DNA from: Liolophura sinensis
Taxonomy: Eukaryota > Mollusca > Polyplacophora > Chitonida > Chitonidae
Length of the DNA stretch: 60,000 nt
NCBI RefSeq assembly: GCF_032854445.1
Contig: NC_088295.1
Span: 35,374,510-35,434,509, forward strand
Reading direction: 5' to 3'
A program made the position numbers and the translations under genes. How positions within the stretch are numbered: position 1 is the stretch's first letter; every line of letters begins with the position of its first letter. The notes under the pieces were generated by a model, which worked only from the letters and a program-made list of their open reading frames with translations, was not told the DNA's origin and ran no database searches. Positions 1 through 11,415 of this stretch are shown here, piece after piece.

Positions 1-932
1 GATCTCTGCATACATTCGTCGACTGTCACAGTGAAGGATACAGTGCACATAATGACCAGGATCAGACTGGAGAAGAGTAACCAATTCTTGATGAGTTAGT
101 TCATTGTAGATTTTTCTGCGTCCTTCATCCTCCACATCAGATATATCACTGTCCGAGTCAAATTCTTTCCCAGCATCATCAGCCGATAATAGCTTTCTCT
201 TTCTCACTTCCTCCACCAGGGGAGGGTAAGAGATAACAGCATGGCCATGTTGCTCTCTGATTTCAATACACTGCATCTTCAGAGGCCCAGAAAAGTCTAC
301 ACTTAGTCCTTCATCTCCTCCTTTGCCCTGTTTTTTACCTTTCTCATAAAGTTCTACAAGCTCAGACTTGACCTCTTGCTCAGCCAACTGCTGGATAATG
401 TCATCAGGTTCCAGCATATAGTCCCAGTCCCAGTCATCCAAAAAGTTGTCAGTAGTCAGTTCTGGCAGGTTAGCAGGAGAGCTTTGATTTACAATGGAGG
501 CAGCTCCAGGATTCCTTGTGTGCCCCTGAGATATTTCTGGTAAATCTTGAGACTCCTTATTTGCAGGAACAATTGCAGGAAAACGGCTGGAGGACCTATT
601 CTTCTCAGCATTCTGTAGAAGCTTCTTCCCCATGTTGGATGTCAACATGCTCTGAACACCCTGCTTTATGGTCTGCATGGTGACTGTCTTAGGGTAAATA
701 CTTTTCATGTTTTGACACTCTTTTAGGAATGACCTCCAGATGGTCATGCACTGTCCTAACGCACAAAGGGACACAGGGTTGCCAACCACAGCGACCAAGC
801 TTTGTGCTCTTGTCAGTGCTGTGTTCAAGAGTTTTGGATTTGACAAAAAGCCCAGGTTACATTCCACATCCTGTGTGTCTGCAAAGTGTTGGGTCCGCAC
901 AGTGGTCACAAAAACAGCCCGAAACTCGCGAC
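1..932 (-). CDS. HELZ2-like: Helicase exon 20 (partial): motifs V-VI and acidic tail
   Basis: The exon opens after an AG acceptor at 933-934 in phase 1 and stays open to position 1, residues about 2129-2439. It starts with 'GREFRAVFVTTVRTQ' (helicase motif V region) and contains 'LLNTALTRAQSLVAVVGNP', the SF1 motif VI with its arginine finger, as in UPF1 and HELZ. A Ser/Asp/Glu-rich tail follows (residues such as 'FDSDSDISDVEDEG'), then 'ELVTLLQSDPGHYVHCILHC', which may be the approach to an RNB-type module. No donor is needed inside the window, so the exon continues beyond the left edge. Confidence 0.85.
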
Positions 933-1340
933 CTGGAACCAGGACAAAATATCAATTTACATGACGGCGGAAATACCTTATAACAATTTGTAATCTTCAC
1001 TCCTCAATATACAAACACTTCTGTGTTAAAGGGTTAAATGTGCACACCCAAGTTTCATGCTACTATTTCGAGTCCACTTCAGATATAGGAGATACCATTC
1101 CTTTCATGCACTTTGTAAACGAGGCTTAGGCCAGCAACATCTAATAAATTGCCATCTAATTCACATTGCTAATTCTGCTGAAGTCATGGTGCACCTGGTC
1201 TTAAGCAGTAACAGGTAAACCGAAAAATTCAGTGATGACACTTTTCTAAGATCAACAGAACTCTCACAATGGACAAAATAAGTACTGTCATGGATGAAAT
1301 GTAACTATCATGTACACTAAATACCAAAATACCACCCAAC

Positions 1341-1422
1341 CTGGCATATTCTGGGCCTTTTGACAAGTCACATCTCTTAACTCAGTTGACTTCCTTCTTA
1401 GGCCTCTCCTTATGTAGATGAT
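1341..1422 (-). CDS. HELZ2-like: Helicase exon 19
   Basis: This is an 82-nt exon, phase 0 in and phase 1 out, reading 'IIYIRRGLRRKSTELRDV' and ending 'QNMP' + G. It fills exactly the gap between the motif IV-like end of exon 18 ('SYSDQ') and motif V in exon 20, and matches the pattern R-x-LR-K-x(3)-L-x-DV of HELZ. The acceptor is a good TTTCAG. The donor is GTTGGG, a weak match to consensus. It is too short to appear in ORF listings. Confidence 0.75.
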
Positions 1423-1636
1423 CTGAAACAGATTTATTTACATGTATGCTTTTAGAGGTAACATTATTCCCCTGCCTGAATGGATAGAATTACAGTCAAT
1501 ATTTTACCAATAACTGAAAGTCTCCAACTTAACAACTGTGGTTTCTTAACCAAGCAGAATGTCTTCTTGCATTGTCAATACATCTTGCAAAACTGCATAA
1601 CACGTCACCTTCAATAGCATATTATGTGATTCGTAC

Positions 1637-2435
1637 CTGATCACTGTATGACGCTGTCACACAAATTAATCTAGCATCTCTTGGTCCCCACTCTTTCGGC
1701 CAATTGTTGTAAAGTTCGGCAACTCTCTCCACCACTTCTTCTACCTCTGCCATGTTGTAGTAAGACGTGCTATCGTGTTCCTGTGATTCTTGCCCCTGCA
1801 CAGAGTAGAATGTAAGAGGGCTTACACCTCTAACTGACGGTATGTGGCTCTCTGAGGTCAAAGTCTCTGGACCCCCATAGAAAACTGAGGCAATGAACTG
1901 GAGAATTTCCTTCTTTGAGCGGTAGTTTTTGTTGAACAGAATGTGTGGAACATTTTTTTCAGAAATGTGGTTGATGGTCTCCCTGTAGAAATTGCACATT
2001 CTCTCTAACAAAGAGCGATCAAACTTCAGTTTCCGTGCCTCTTCACAGTACATAGTGGGACCAAGCTGCATGTGGTCCCCAGTTAACACCACACATGTGC
2101 TCGGGTCGGCCAGGCATAAAGGCTTTATAGCTTCACACTCCAAGACTTGGGCTGCCTCGTCCACAAAGATATGAGTAAAGACGCCCTGCATCTGCTTGTG
2201 GACCAGGTATAGGGACATATTCAGGGTGGCTACGCACACCTTGTAATTCATTACCTCTTGTCTGGATGGAATGAGGAAATGGTCTTTGGTCAATGAGAGA
2301 ACACAGTACTGGAGTACGACAGGCTGCACCGTACTCACTCTCCTTTCTGGAGCATAGAGACGCAACATCTTTGCTCCTTTACTAGTTTTCTCCAGGAAAG
2401 GATTGAGATGTTTCTCAATGTACAAATCTGCAGAA
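1637..2435 (-). CDS. HELZ2-like: Helicase exon 18: motifs Ia-IV, DEAA box
   Basis: The exon codes for residues about 1835-2101. It contains 'SADLYIEKHLNPFLE' (motif Ia region), 'VDEAAQVLECE' (motif II, DEAA as in the UPF1-like family), 'LTGDHMQLGP' (motif III), 'NYRSKKEI' (motif IV region) and 'EVEEVVERVAELYNNWP', all in the order and spacing of HELZ. Acceptor CTCTAG, donor GTACGA, phase 2 in and phase 0 out. Confidence 0.93.
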
Positions 2436-2771
2436 CTAGAGAACAAATACAGAAAGCCTTATCATAGGAATCACTTTGATATATTTAAACACAAAATTAT
2501 CATCACAAACTTATGAACGATGAACTCTTCCCACGTATGACTTCAGGCCACATTGGCATTCACACTAAGTGTCTCTCAGACTACACAAATAGCTCAAATC
2601 AGACCAGGGGAATCTATACCTTCCATTTGAAAGCCAGAATTAAACTTACATCTCCTGTGCTAACAGTTAGGGGTTTCGTTAAGATCCCACTCTTATTAGT
2701 CTTCAAAAACTGTATAACTTTTAACAACAGTTCAAAAGAATAATGGTTAACAGAACTGAAGGCTTACTCAC

Positions 2772-2963
2772 TTATTACCCTCTGTACATATCAGAATTCT
2801 TGCATCAGGTCTCTCTGACAACAACAACATTGCAGCCTGAGCTAAGGTCTCCGTTTTCCCTGTGCCAAATGGTCCATAAATGACCAGGGGTGAGACGGCA
2901 CCCTTTGTCTTTGCAACAATGTGATGAACAGCCGAGATTTGGTTAGGATTCAACATGCAGGTT
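2772..2963 (-). CDS. HELZ2-like: Helicase exon 17: Walker A
   Basis: Residues about 1771-1834. 'LNPNQISAVHHIV' is the Q-motif region and 'IYGPFGTGKTETLAQ' is the Walker A P-loop with the invariant GKT. 'ARILICTEGN' follows, as in HELZ. It starts after CCTCAG and ends before GTGAGT; phases 2 and 2 join cleanly with both neighbours. Confidence 0.93.
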
Positions 2964-3155
2964 CTGAGGAAAAAAAATGGGTTCATCAAGTACATGGGTT
3001 TAATGATGGTTGAACAAACTGTCAAACTTCATAAAATAGCTAATAATCCAAAGTTTACAATGAGTCATTAATCCTTCACTAATCTAAGCAAACACAGTTG
3101 ACCAGATATTAGATTTTTTTTCCCCAACTTTTCCACTGATCATTCAAAGGTTTAC

Positions 3156-3617
3156 CTCACTTGAAAGTCCTGCTCAGCATCCAGCACACGTGGGAGCTGA
3201 GATATGTCAGGGAAGAGGAGATCCATATTCACTGCCATCTGATCCACAGCATAATGCATCTTACAGAAAACCAGTCTGTCCAATTGAAACTGGATCTCCA
3301 CATCCAGTTTGTCCCCATGCTTCAGTTTAAGTGCTGAACAACACTCTGCTGGAAGGTGAAGATAGACATAGTTCTGTCCACGCCAGTAACCAGTCCCAGT
3401 GGAAACAATGGCCGCCTCATAGACACACTCCTGGCTGTCGTTTTGAGGAGCCAGAAGAACGTGGTTCACACTGGTCAGAATGAGCTCTCCTGCATCTGTA
3501 TCTTCATTCACCTTCCCTTCGAGGGGGACATGAGCGTAGAGTTCTCCTGGGAGAGCACACAGAAACTCTCCCTCAGTTATGTTGTTTGACAGCTCAATGG
3601 TGGTGATCATGTTGTAA
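3156..3617 (-). CDS. HELZ2-like: Helicase exon 16: HELZ-type beta domain before the helicase core
   Basis: Residues about 1617-1771. The segment includes 'VYEAAIVSTGTGYWRGQNYV', 'ECCSALKLKHGDKLDVEIQF', 'QFQLDRLVFCKMHYAVDQ' and 'LLFPDISQLP', which follow HELZ (family pattern ECC-x-EL, QFQLNR, MHYA, LFPDIS). I place the acceptor at 3618-3619 because phase 2 requires AG+T; the reading frame extends further upstream but contains a stop. The donor is GTAAAC rather than the overlapping GTGAGG, again fixed by phase. Confidence 0.88.
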
Positions 3618-5723
3618 CTGAAATTGCCCAGAGTCTCAATCACATTTTAAACCCAACTATAATACATCTTTTGCCCACCTGCCTAACCCTGCTGAATGTG
3701 TACAAACACTTATGTTTTTATGTACAAAAAAAAAAAACAACAACCATGCAGCACAAATACTGTCAAACCTTCTCTAAAATTACTTCAAATAGAAAACTAG
3801 TACAAAATAAAGTTTTGATTAACCTCTTATTTGTGTCACCGAAACAGAAATTTCAGGAATATCCAAAAATGAAGGTGATGTGCCCTAGAGGGAAACAAAA
3901 GACCTGTCTGGTGTCTTAGTTTGGGTCATTAAGTGGATAGTTCTACATGCCCTAGTCGAGGCCATTCTCTTTCAAGGCAGAATTACAACTGATTTAGCAT
4001 ATTTAGTTAAATGTATGTATGCATGTAAAGTTAAGACACTTTGTAGAAACATCCCCGTAACCATGTGATGATGTGGATTTGTCCACCTGTAATGCTGAAA
4101 TTCTGAGAATTAAAAGGTAATTGTTGAAGAATTTTTGACTGTACGCAACTTTCTGTGCTTTCAGGTACATCATCGCCAGCCATTTGACAACCATATTCCC
4201 AGAAAAAGCATGCTCACCAACAGGAGTGGGCATAAAGAGACAGAATAAACAGGTCACTAATTGGAAACCCTTGACACACTACATTTAAAAAGCATTCATT
4301 TGCAAGTTGGAGGATTCCTATCGAATCCTTGCTGTATTGGGAATACGAAAATACTGCATCAGATACTAAAAATGGACGAATTCAGACTTGATCCTACTTT
4401 ATTCCATGTACTATGGCGTCTTAGCATATTTTCGACTTCTTTGGCACACAATCATATTTTCTACATCTTTGTCGTACAAACACGCCAAAAATCTTACAAG
4501 TACGCAGGTCTGCACTTGTGTGTATAAACAAAGTAGTTTGGTCATCGTTCCATGGGTATGGGTCAAAATGCGTCTTTAATGAACATTGCCCAAACTTTGT
4601 TTTACAAAATCAACTGTGGTCAGGATTACACAAAGGAACTGTCTATAGGCCAGCAGTGTACATAGTACAACTGTGAAGTTAATGTCCTAGATAACCCAGA
4701 CAAAAGACCTCATGTAGCCTGCCCGATCAGGCAGCCACTATTTCTTGACAGCCATTTTCTCCTTTACATATAAATTCAACTCATAGTGTTTGATGGATGT
4801 CATGCATTACCCTTTCACTCTTCTATTGTTGTTGTTCACTCAACAAGCATGCCTCTGCCACACAAGAGTTCCTCCAATGGGTGAGGAAGTTGTCTGGGTT
4901 CGTGACTCGGTTCCTTGTGGTACAGTAACCACGATGCATACATCCAGTACGTGAAGCCGGACACAGGAAAGTTTGTATCTTTAGCGTCAATCTGTTGCTA
5001 ACGAGAAACTGCAATCCTGTGGTGTGCGCCATTTTCTAATGAACGTTGCTCCAAACATCCAAAGAAAGGTAAAGCTACTGTTTCTCTATCATCTGATCGC
5101 AATAAGCTGTATGACCATAATTTAATTAAATTAAACTGACGTCTCTTTTCAACAATTTCTGAAACTCAATTCATAATATAGGTATTCTGCGGAACAAAGT
5201 TGGCCGTTAAATCCACTCCAAAATTTCCAATTTCTGGTGTGCACTGAGAAGAGATGGGTCTATATCGATCACTCAATTTCAGATTAGTTATATGCAGAAA
5301 ACGTGATAAAGCGTTTTTTCTTTTCAATATTGAGGTGTGCATGCACGTCGCATTGGGTGCATCCAAAATCCAGATTATATCTGACGCCACAGACAGAAAA
5401 CATGGATAAGAAAGCAGATGTGCACATATCCTCAAGCCTAGAGGATCAATTTATATAATATATGTTATGCTTGTGCTTCATTGTGTCATCCATTCTGTGG
5501 AAGGCATTTTAGTTAGTAATATTTGGCTCTGTGGAACATGGGCAGTGGGCAGGTAGATTAAGGCTATTACCTGCCCTGATGGCAGGCCCTTTCCAGTGAG
5601 GGCAGGCTGACTTGAGGTGCAGGTTGCCCTGATGGCAGGCACTAAAGAAAAATTAAGTTACACCACTGCTTACATTAAATGCTGTCTTTTCAAACACATT
5701 GTGAAAATTTAGATCTCACCTAC
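3618..5723 (-). other. Intron 15 (2.1 kb)
   Basis: No exon or transposable element was recognised. A short GC-rich direct repeat, ccctgatggcaggc, occurs near 5574 and again near 5627. Confidence 0.6.
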
Positions 5724-6250
5724 CTGGATATGATCTTGTGTCGAGCGAGTTCCTCCAGCTGTAAAAGCTTTGACATCCTGTGGGTGTAGTTATTTCGATT
5801 CAACGCCTGAGCCAACATGTCATGTGTTATAACACTCTCACTGGAATCAGGTTGTTTGTAGCGAGACAGAAGGTGTTTTTCAAAATCATCCAGAACCTTG
5901 GGCATCCGAACTATTTTGCGATTTTCACCAGTCCAACGATCAAATGTGCGTTCTTGCCTTAAATGTTTGATCTTTTCATGTATAAGCCTACTTCCTATCT
6001 CCACCTGAAGCTTTCGAACAACAACAACATCCAGGCCAAAGTCAAACACCACCCACTGATTGAATGATCCGAACATAGCTGCAGAGAACTGTACTTTCAC
6101 AGAGTAATGCTTGTTTTCAGAAGACCCGGGTGAAACAAACATCTCCCCGTGAGCGAACTGACAACTGTCAGTGTTTTTCGCATCACCCAATTCAAAGTGC
6201 AGTCTGTCTTTGTTATATAATAACGCCACCTTCTCCAATTTTACATCTCC
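5724..6250 (-). CDS. HELZ2-like: Helicase exon 15: HELZ linker domain
   Basis: Residues about 1442-1617. Segments such as 'HYSVKVQFSAAMFGSFNQWV', 'VVFDFGLDVVVVRKLQVEIG', 'VLDDFEKHLLSRYKQPDSS' and 'RMSKLLQLEELARHKIIS' match the HELZ region between the zinc finger and the helicase. The string 'CQFAHGE' near residue 1465 looks like the tail of a CCCH finger but lacks the preceding cysteines. Acceptor TTGTTAG, donor GTAGGT, phase 0 in and 2 out. Confidence 0.9.
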
Positions 6251-7020
6251 CTAACAACAAAAAGACACAGAAACATTAATTTTTGTTTATTGTTTCATTA
6301 ATAAATGAAAATCACAAAGGAAATACATGCACCTGTATAAAACTGGACAGTCTCACCCAAGCCACACACAACCACATATAGTGTATCCACTAACTAAAGT
6401 CTGTCTGACATGAATTGTATAATTAAAATTTTACTAAGCCTAATGAAGTTGCTCAGATATTTTCCAACCACATGCATGGTGTAAAAATGTATTTGCATTG
6501 GCTATACTCAGGGCTCAGATTTCGCTGTATTTGGACTGTGCAAGTGCACACATGTACATGTACACCATCAAGACACAATTGGCTTGAGGCCATGAAGACA
6601 GATGATGTAACACAAAGGGGAGGTTTCTACCCAGATCCTCGGTACATTTTCTACTTCCATGTATCAATGAGCGGTTGGCAGAGCTTAAATGGGCCTTGAA
6701 GTGATCAGATATGAAATCTGTTCAAGCTCACGTGCCTCCCACAAACCATGCTCACATTATGGATGAAAATCTGTGTCTCATGGGAACATTTATTATGCTT
6801 GTGAGATACTTACATGTACCAAAGGGCAGTTGTTTACTGATCAACTCTGGTGTCCCCTACCCTTTAAACCCACCATTGTTATACAAGTGAAATTTCTGAG
6901 CATAAAAGCACCTACACATGTATCAAACTGTCAAGAATAACATCCACTGCTTTTCAATACTCACGGGACTGCAAATTACGTTTTGCAGTGTCGCTGACCC
7001 TTTTCCTCTCAACTACATGT
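6251..7020 (-). other. Intron 14, exon-15-proximal part
   Basis: Unique AT-rich sequence with no recognised gene or element. Tandem arrays begin at 7021 and 7270. Confidence 0.5.
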
Positions 7021-7120
7021 AGCATGCTGAAGACCCAACTGGCATGCTGAAGACCCAACTAGCATGCTGAAGACCCAACTAGCATGCTGAAGACCCAACT
7101 AGCATGCTGAAGACTCAACT
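7021..7120. repeat. 20-bp tandem repeat, 5 copies
   Basis: Five consecutive near-identical copies of agcatgctgaagacccaact. Differences are limited to the first base of copy 2 and one c-to-t change in copy 5. It lies in the same intron as the 59-bp array, about 150 bp away. Confidence 0.97.
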
Positions 7121-7269
7121 ATTTTGTCAGGAACCATTAAGTGTATATCATATAATATGCGACTGATGTCTGACTATGTCTTTGTTATGCAGCTTATTTG
7201 TGGACAAATACATTGACAAAAAGGACAACATCCTTGAAATTCATTTTAAAAAGTTGAAATGTATTAAAT

Positions 7270-8694
7270 GTCACTTACTGATGTCCTCATTTCAAATACC
7301 CAGACATAAGCAGATCCTTTACTCTCCAGGCACTTACCAATATCTTTATTTCAAATATCCAGACAGGAGCAGGTCCTTTACTCTCCAGGCACTTACCAAT
7401 GTCTTCATTTCAAACACCCAGACAGGAGCAGATCCTTTACTCTCCAGGCACTTACCAATGTCTTCATTTCAAACACCCAGACATAAGCAGATCCTTTACT
7501 CTCCAGGTACTTACCAATGTCTTTATTTCAAACACCCAGACATAAGCAGATCCTTTACTCTCCAGGTACTTACCAATGTCTTCATTTCAAACACCCAGAC
7601 ATAAGCAGATCCTTTACTGTCCAGGCACTTACCAATATCTTTATTTCAAATATCCAGACAGGAGCAGATCCTTTACTCTCCAGGCACTTACCAATGTCTT
7701 CATTTCAAACACCCAGACATAAGCAGATCCTTTACTGTCCAGGCACTTACCAATATCTTTATTTCAAATATCCAGACAGGAGCAGATCCTTTACTCTCCA
7801 GGTACTTACCAATGTCTTTATTTCAAACACCCAGACATAAGCAGATCCTTTACTCTCCAGGTACTTACCAATGTCTTTATTTCAAACACCCAGACATAAG
7901 CAGATCCTTTACTCTCCAGGTACTTACCAATGTCTTCATTTCAAACACCCAGACATAAGCAGATCCTTTACTGTCCAGGCACTTACCAATATCTTTATTT
8001 CAAATATCCAGACAGGAGCAGATCCTTTACTCTCCAGGCACTTACCAATGTCTTCATTTCAAACACCCAGACATAAGCAGATCCTTTACTGTCCAGGCAC
8101 TTACCAATATCTTTATTTCAAATATCCAGACAGGAGCAGATCCTTTACTCTCCAGGTACTTACCAATGTCTTTATTTCAAACACCCAGACATAAGCAGAT
8201 CCTTTACTCTCCAGGTACTTACCAATGTCTTTATTTCAAACACCCAGACATAAGCAGATCCTTTACTCTCCAGGTACTTACCAATGTCTTTATTTCAAAC
8301 ACCCAGACATAAGCAGATCCTTTACTCTCCAGGTACTTACCAATGTCTTTATTTCAAACACCCAGACATAAGCAGATCCTTTACTCTCCAGGTACTTACC
8401 AATGTCTTCATTTCAAACACCCAGACATAAGCAGATCCTTTACTGTCCAGGCACTTATCAATGTCTTTATTTCAAACACCCAGACATAAGCAGATACTTT
8501 ACTGTCCAGGCACTTATCAATGTCTTTATTTCAAACACCCAGACATAAGCAGATCCTTTACTCTCCAGGCACTTACCTATGTCTTCATTTCAAACACCCA
8601 GACATAAGCAGATCCTTTACTGTCCAGGTACTTACCAATGTCTTTATTTCAAACACCCAGACATAAGCAGATCCTTTACTCTCCAGGTACACAC
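7270..8694 (-). repeat. 59-bp minisatellite that starts inside helicase exon 14 and carries its 5' splice site
   Basis: About 24 tandem copies of a 59-bp unit. The exon-proximal copy covers the last 59 nt of exon 14 (8636-8694). Read on the minus strand, each unit repeats the last part of the exon and then the donor GTAAGT. At 8454-8460 and 8513-8519 the donor is mutated to ATAAGT; the other copies keep GTAAGT followed by ACC or GCC. Because 59 is not a multiple of 3, the array yields apparent plus-strand ORFs whose frames rotate every unit. No acceptor-like AG with a pyrimidine tract was seen in the unit. Confidence 0.95.
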
Positions 8695-8743
8695 ACCTGT
8701 CCCCTGTCATCTTAATATCCACATTCTCAAGTGACTCAACCAT
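8636..8743 (-). CDS. HELZ2-like: Helicase exon 14, 3' half made of a minisatellite unit
   Basis: A 108-nt exon (36 codons, phase 0 both sides), residues 1406-1441, reading 'MVESLENVDIKMTGDRC' and ending 'AYVWVFEIKTL'. It joins exon 15 to give '..EIKTLGDVKLEKVALLYN', the expected HELZ pattern. Only the first donor of the array (8634-8635) keeps the frame: reading into the next unit meets a stop (AAA TGA or AAA TAA). Confidence 0.82.
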
Positions 8744-9174
8744 CTGAAAACAAGAACAGAGAGCTCATCAATATTAATAAGAAACATGAAGACTAACAAT
8801 CTCCCTGGCAGAACTCTGAACATGGGAGAAGTGGGAAATCTTAGATTAAATCTCGAGTAAGATCACGCCTGGCATTGTAGAAGATGCCAAGTACTGATCA
8901 ACATGGCGTTAGTATACTCTAACTCTTCAACTGGGTAGGATGTCACATCTGGCATCACTTTAATACATGGTGTAGTGTCAGCAATATAAATGTGATAGCA
9001 CTGATTTGAAACGAGCTTGCTACAAAAGAACTGTAGTGAAATGATAATAATACTGAATGTTTAACCTAAAGAGAGCAAACAAATTTAAACTGGAGACATA
9101 CGGGTAGTTCTCTCCATGTAGGAGTCCCACTGACAGTAATTTCACTTAAAGGTGGAGAAATCATAAAAATGACA

Positions 9175-9665
9175 AAGTTCAGATGAAAGAGTGCAAAAAG
9201 TGATCTTCAATATTTTTTTCCGATTTTTCCTTAAGGAGAAAACGACACTGGAAAATAATTTTTGTATGGTGGGTATTTGGAACCATCTTATAGTCTTTGC
9301 GTAATAATGTCATAAATGAGAATGTAACACAGGTTTAATAAATATTTTTGCACCATATTTCATATTTATAAATGTGGATCATATTTATATTTTTAATATC
9401 TTCATAAATATTGTCATAAGTTAGGTTAAATGCATACGTTTCGAGATAAACAACAAATTTACATTCAAATAAATTTATTCCACAAACATCACATTCTCAT
9501 TTAGAACATTACGCAACAACGATAAATACCAAGAGTTGGTCCCAAATACCCACCATGCAAAAATATTTTCGAATACCCTTTTGTCCTGAAAAAAAAATCC
9601 CCCAAAATATTATAGATCATATTTGCAAATAAGTTTTGACGCTCTTTCATCTGATTTTGGCATCA
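9175..9665. mobile_element. Long imperfect inverted repeat (foldback element) in intron 13
   Basis: Arms of roughly 150-180 bp at about 9175-9330 and 9485-9665 are imperfect reverse complements. Shared landmarks include 'cagatgaaagag', 'atggtgggtatttgg' and 'aaatgagaatgt' in the left arm, with their complements in the right arm. The AT-rich loop is about 150 bp. The structure resembles a nonautonomous foldback or MITE; no transposase is visible. Confidence 0.75.
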
Positions 9666-9890
9666 CTTTTATGTTTTCTTGTTCTTTAAAGACTGAAACT
9701 AACAGTACTCTGGACACCGGAATCTCACAGGCAGAACTCCTGTCACAGGTACTTCAATGGTAGCACCACTGACACAGGTGTACTCTCAACTGAGAAGTCA
9801 CATACGAATTACTCCTGACAGTTGCAGAAAAATTAAGAAAAGAGATTTTAACTGCATGGAGATGCAGAAAACTGTATTCGTTTTACTCAC

Positions 9891-10101
9891 CACTGAAGAG
9901 CCTGATTCCGCACTGTTGTAGCGCTCTAAAAGTTGATCCATGTATGAGTATACATTTTGCTGTCTGGCCATTTCACGTTTCATTTTTCTCCACTCGTAGC
10001 GCTCATGCCATTCATCTAGTTCTTCAATGGAGTGAGCAAACTGGCAGTGGTTGTACATCTCCGGCTTCAAAGAGTATGCACAGTGTTCACCATCCTGATG
10101 T
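9891..10101 (-). CDS. HELZ2-like: Helicase exon 13: last CCCH finger
   Basis: Residues about 1335-1405. Together with the end of exon 12 it forms a C-x8-C-x11-C-x3-H finger ('YKLCEKHQDGEHC' followed by 'YNHCQFAHSIEELDEW'), the typical end of ZC3H7 proteins. It continues 'EWRKMKREMARQQ' as in ZC3H7. Phase 2 in, phase 0 out, donor GTGAGT. Confidence 0.9.
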
Positions 10102-10164
10102 CTACAAAGATGAAATTTCATGGTCTTATTAACAATCACGGGGGCTATGCTGGCTCTGATACTT

Positions 10165-10330
10165 AAAGTGCTGGCTCACTGCAATTATCAGGCTTTGAGG
10201 TCCTGAGTTTGAATCAAGCTCCAACTGTTGGTTAGGTGCCTCCTGAAGGTAAGTGGTTTACTATGAGCACTCCCTGTTTCTTCGACCCTTAAACCTGACT
10301 GCCATCATAAGGTTAAAAAAACATCAGAAG
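10165..10330 (+). mobile_element. Possible tRNA-derived SINE fragment
   Basis: The stretch around 10172-10240 has an A-box-like 'ctggctcactgc' and, about 35 nt on, a B-box-like 'gagtttgaatca'. A tail with 'ccttaaacctgactgccat' follows. It differs from the other SINE families in the window and no second copy was seen, so this is tentative. Confidence 0.35.
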
Positions 10331-10557
10331 CATGGAGTCACACTAACCAAGTAATTAGCAACAATATCATTTGATACAAACAAAACACTTCTATTTGTAA
10401 CTGTGAGTGGTGGTGTGATCGATATATGAATAGAATACATCACATGACAGTACTTGTTCGAAATACTTATCCATGTAATTATTGGTCACTTAACCACAAA
10501 TATGACAATTATTGTGCTGTAGAAATTAAAGTATAAAACCATCAAATGTTATCTTAC

Positions 10558-10852
10558 TTCTCACAAAGCTTGTATTCAATTCCCACTGGTGGCTCCCTGT
10601 AATTCCAGGGATGTTCCTTGTCAGAGTTGAGGTTGAGGCTGTGTTTCTGGGAAGACCTGTGTTCATCCCACTGTTTGTCTCCAGTACAGGAGACCCCACA
10701 GTACCAGCAGTAGCGGGTACTCATTGGTATGCTAGCACTTTCAGCTACTTGGGTTGGGGCTGATAACTGGGCAGATATTTTTTCAGCTTTACGATCTGAT
10801 ATGGATTTCTGACTCTGATGACTGATCTTAAACAGCTGCTCCAGGGTTTTCA
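10558..10852 (-). CDS. HELZ2-like: Helicase exon 12: C2H2 (U1-like) finger
   Basis: Residues about 1237-1335. 'YCWYCGVSCTGDKQWDEHRS' followed by 'SQKH' is a C-x2-C-x(n)-H-x5-H finger, which matches the ZC3H7 block 'HCW-CGK..KQW..H..S.KH'. It ends inside the next CCCH finger ('YKLCEK'). Phase 1 in, phase 2 out. Confidence 0.9.
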
Positions 10853-11415
10853 CTGAAAATCACCATTTTAGTGTGTTAATTCATAGGAATAAGAATCTCT
10901 CACATCCACCACATACCACAACCATAAGGCATGGATACAGTTTGGCTCAGAGGCTTAACAAAATGTTTGAGAGAAAAGAGACAGGTCCGTGATGATAACC
11001 AAATGAAGCCCAGTCCCACAATGAATTCATGATGGCAGATGTGTGCAAGTGAGCTCAAAAAGTATAACTTACATACAAAACGATGATACGTGATCTCACC
11101 AAAACAAGAGTGAGCTCTTACCCTACTTAACACAATATTTAGTTAAATATAAAAGCTAACATAAGTTTCTGACTGAAGGATTATGGCTAATGGAAATTCG
11201 GCAATATTTCAGCCATATCCATGGAAACTCACCATTTACGGTTCAGTATCCACCATGTAGAATCTCACCTATCAATGTACCAATATTTTATGCTTACTTG
11301 TTTCTTTGTGCTCTGTGGCCATATCTGACTTTAACCACCTTGATTTGGATGGGGTGTAACATATGACTGTGTCAAAATTAGCACTTGATTGTCTAATTGC
11401 ACACATAAATCTTAC

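Noticed and set aside
7176-8194. Plus-strand ORFs across the 59-bp array
   Set aside because: Antisense to exon 14 copies and identical in rotated frames; repeat product.
7021-8694. Resemblance of regular repeats to a CRISPR array
   Set aside because: Units are contiguous without unique spacers and the genome is eukaryotic.
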